A stretch of DNA of 38,953 nt from Paludibacteraceae bacterium (lineage in GTDB: Bacteria > Bacteroidota > Bacteroidia > Bacteroidales > Paludibacteraceae), in assembly GCA_018433525.1 (NCBI GenBank), contig JAHDRA010000033.1:1-38953 (forward strand), read 5' to 3'. Below the pieces are notes generated by a model. It ran no database searches and had not been told where the DNA came from. It saw only the letters and a program-made list of their open reading frames with translations. A program made the position numbers and the translations under genes. The first letter of the stretch is position 1. Each line of letters starts with the position of its first letter. This document shows positions 37,238 to 38,953 of the stretch, piece by piece.

Positions 37238-38614
37238 TCATTTAAATCTATATTGTTCATCAACATCAAATTCGTTTACGTTCATTATAATATCATTACG
37301 TTGAAATTGTTCTCGTCTTTTCATATATTCGTAGAAAGTTGTTTCGTCTATCAGTTTTATTCCTTTAACCTCGCCACGATTTTGGGCTTTGTTTCTTAGT
37401 TGTTCTATTTCCAAAATACTTTCTGTTTTTGTTCCATGTTTCAATTTTTCGATTGTAAAATTACTTATAACGATAAAACTTGTTTCGGTAGATAAATCAT
37501 AATCGTGCCCGTAGCCGCTAAAATTACCAACCATTTGAAACGCTTGTGTTTTCTCAATTGACAAATTAGAAGTGAAGAATACGTCTTTTTTTGAAAATTC
37601 GTTGTATTTATTACGCTTTAAAAGGAGTTCACTGTCTTTTACGATTTGATTTAGAGTAATTTCAAATTTCGTTTGCTCTGAGTGAACCATTTTGAAAAAA
37701 TCGTTTTCCGATATAATCTCTATATCAAGTCCTTTCTGAATGTATTGTTCTGCTTTTTGTAATTTTGATGATTTAAAACCTTCTCCGTAATGACCAAAAT
37801 CATAATTACCAACAACTAAATAATTTGTCTTTTGTGTTAAATTATTCGGTTTTATGAATCCGCCAACATTTACAACCATTTGCATTGCATCAGCACGATT
37901 TAAATTTGATAATGCACCTGTAAATACAATATATTTTTCAAAAAATGGGTGTTCGTTGTCAAATTCTGTTGTTTGTGGAGATATATCATCATACAATGAT
38001 GTATTCCAACCTGATTTACGAACTGCCTTTGTTGAGAATGGGATATAATCATTTTCATTTAATTTTCCTGTTCTAAAATTTAATTTGGTTGCTAATTGTT
38101 CCAGTGAACTGACTTGTTGTTCTTTGCATAGATTAATAATTATTTTTCCTGCTGCAACTGCATCATCTAAAGCGTCGTGATGATTAAACTGAATATTGTA
38201 ATGTTTACAAACTGTTTGTAATTGATAATTTATCAAACCTGTCAATGCTCGTTTTGAAAGTAGCATTGAACAATAATATGTTGTTTTTGGGAAAGGGATA
38301 TTAAAATATTCCAAAGTATGTCTTAATGCACTGAAATCAAACGATGCGTTATGAGCTACAACTTCTCGGTTTTCAAAATATTGCAAAATTTGATTCCAAT
38401 ATTCATCAAACGTCGGTTTATCTTTTACCATTTCGGGTACTATCCCGTGAATTGAAATATTTAATTTTTCAAAATGATTTGGTATAGGTTTTACCAATAA
38501 AGAAATTTTTTCAATTATTTCTCCATTTTCGAAAACTACAATTCCTATTTGGCAAATACTCGTATGTTTATAATTTGCCGTTTCAAAATCTAATGCTACG
38601 AAATTCATATTCAT
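37238..38614 (-). CDS. DEDDh exonuclease with two BRCT-like domains
   Basis: A 458-residue fusion. Residues 1-165 are a DNA polymerase III epsilon / RNase T-type 3'-5' exonuclease: Asp9 and Glu11 (ALDFETA), Asp93 (AHNASFDF), His146 and Asp151 (HHDALDDA) form the full DEDDh set. Residues about 225-310 are a BRCT domain (YIVFTGALSNLNRADAM...VVNVGGFI, then TNYLVVGN). About 342-432 resembles a second, divergent BRCT (KKDVFFTSNLSIEKTQAF). It probably trims nucleic acid in a repair or accessory-element setting; substrate unknown. The N-terminus is MNMNFVALDFE; the third residue (38608) could also be the start. It overlaps the upstream small gene by 32 bases. Confidence 0.85.
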   Translation of the reverse strand: MNMNFVALDFETANYKHTSICQIGIVVFENGEIIEKISLLVKPIPNHFEKLNISIHGIVPEMVKDKPTFDEYWNQILQYFENREVVAHNASFDFSALRHTLEYFNIPFPKTTYYCSMLLSKRALTGLINYQLQTVCKHYNIQFNHHDALDDAVAAGKIIINLCKEQQVSSLEQLATKLNFRTGKLNENDYIPFSTKAVRKSGWNTSLYDDISPQTTEFDNEHPFFEKYIVFTGALSNLNRADAMQMVVNVGGFIKPNNLTQKTNYLVVGNYDFGHYGEGFKSSKLQKAEQYIQKGLDIEIISENDFFKMVHSEQTKFEITLNQIVKDSELLLKRNKYNEFSKKDVFFTSNLSIEKTQAFQMVGNFSGYGHDYDLSTETSFIVISNFTIEKLKHGTKTESILEIEQLRNKAQNRGEVKGIKLIDETTFYEYMKRREQFQRNDIIMNVNEFDVDEQYRFK

Positions 38615-38726
38615 TATTTTGTTCCTTTTCCTTTTTATTGCCCTTAACTTGATTATAAGTATACCTTAACAGCCCAAAAAGTGTATAAACCCAGCCAAAT
38701 AGGTAGTATTGTGTGCTTTTTGTCAT
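38583..38726 (-). CDS. Possible small single-pass membrane protein (47 residues)
   Basis: MTKSTQYYLFGWVYTLFGLL is a predicted membrane segment, followed by a strongly charged, lysine/glutamate-rich tail. Its last 32 bases overlap the start of the exonuclease gene in another frame, an arrangement typical of translational coupling. A TATCTTTG box lies 24 bases upstream of this ATG, so the small gene is transcribed first. The frame is open 18 codons further upstream but would cross that box. Function unknown. Confidence 0.5.
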   Translation of the reverse strand: MTKSTQYYLFGWVYTLFGLLRYTYNQVKGNKKEKEQNNEYEFRSIRF

Positions 38727-38750
38727 TTTATACTTGTAAAATTTAATTTT

Positions 38751-38758
38751 CAAAGATA
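38751..38758 (-). promoter_or_regulatory. Probable -7 box for the small-membrane-protein/exonuclease unit
   Basis: Reads TATCTTTG on the minus strand, a full consensus match. A TTG is present further upstream but at a short spacing (14 bases). Confidence 0.45.
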
Positions 38759-38774
38759 TTATTTTTTTATAACA

Positions 38775-38807
38775 AATCATTAAAAATGCGAATTTATTTT
38801 AATGATT
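38775..38807. terminator. AT-rich hairpin at the end of the IS1595-like transposase
   Basis: AATCATTAAAA and TTTTAATGATT form a perfect 11-bp stem around an 11-base loop. It overlaps the transposase stop codon. It could be a terminator, but it lies only 17 bases before the next promoter box and is all A/T-rich. Confidence 0.45.
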
Positions 38808-38953
38808 ATCCACAATGATTCCTATTGTAAATTCTTGACTTGAAATCGGAATTGTAGCTCACAGCAGCAACAAGCAACCTGTCGAAGATTGCATCACCAA
38901 AATAACGTCGATTAAATTTATAGCAGAACTCATTGAGATAGTATTGTAAATAC
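38806..38953 (-). pseudogene. IS1595-family (ISXO2-like) transposase, C-terminal part, runs off the window
   Basis: The last 48 codons of a minus-strand frame are visible, ending with TAA at 38806-38808. The sequence YLQYYLNEFCYKFNRRYFGD, then FDRLLVAAV, is the typical C-terminal stretch of ISXO2-like transposases. The rest lies beyond the window, so whether the gene is whole cannot be judged; it is listed here as a fragment. Upstream coordinate truncated. Confidence 0.75.

Overview
The window looks like a chromosomal segment from a Bacteroidota genome, most likely order Bacteroidales. Three things suggest this: the protein families (class II ribonucleotide reductase, sufBCD, FKBP lipoproteins, stand-alone MnmD, a CHU/FlgD-like secreted protein); the recurring Bacteroidota-type -7 box TAnnTTTG upstream of many genes; and AT-rich intergenic DNA with weak Shine-Dalgarno sequences. 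The lineage is inferred from family resemblance, not from a database search.

Layout. Positions 1-12,500 hold housekeeping genes: the 3' part of a malic enzyme-phosphotransacetylase fusion, recF, a B12-dependent ribonucleotide reductase, a SPOR protein-folE pair on the minus strand, ispD-recG, ndk, and a LysM/M23 peptidase. Positions 12,900-17,000 hold a minus-strand envelope block: three consecutive FKBP-type genes, the middle one without a catalytic domain, and a secreted lamin-tail protein. Positions 17,160-24,690 hold asd, the Fe-S assembly operon sufBCD (no sufS next to it), and a convergent cysK-metY sulfur-assimilation operon. Positions 24,850-29,350 hold a secreted GH38 alpha-mannosidase gene bracketed by two ~101-bp direct repeats; one of these lies inside a decayed IS4-like element. 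Positions 29,396-35,233 are housekeeping again: an ABC-F ATPase, mnmD, rpsO, waaA and hisS.

From about 35,290 to the end the DNA is accessory. An apparently intact IS256-family element (1,414 bp, 8-bp target duplication) separates a promoter from a small helix-turn-helix-like gene. That gene is itself cut short by a ~330-bp mini-element with ~33-bp inverted, palindrome-bearing ends. Then come a DEDDh exonuclease-BRCT-BRCT fusion with a small overlapping membrane-protein gene, and the end of an IS1595-like transposase that runs off the window.

I found no CRISPR array, tRNA or rRNA, and no defence system that I can name with confidence. The most unusual signals are the structured repeats: a 139-bp MITE-like element at 6,600, the 101-bp repeat pair around the mannosidase, and the mini-element at 36,889-37,218. 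The exonuclease-BRCT fusion and the FKBP trio also stand out.
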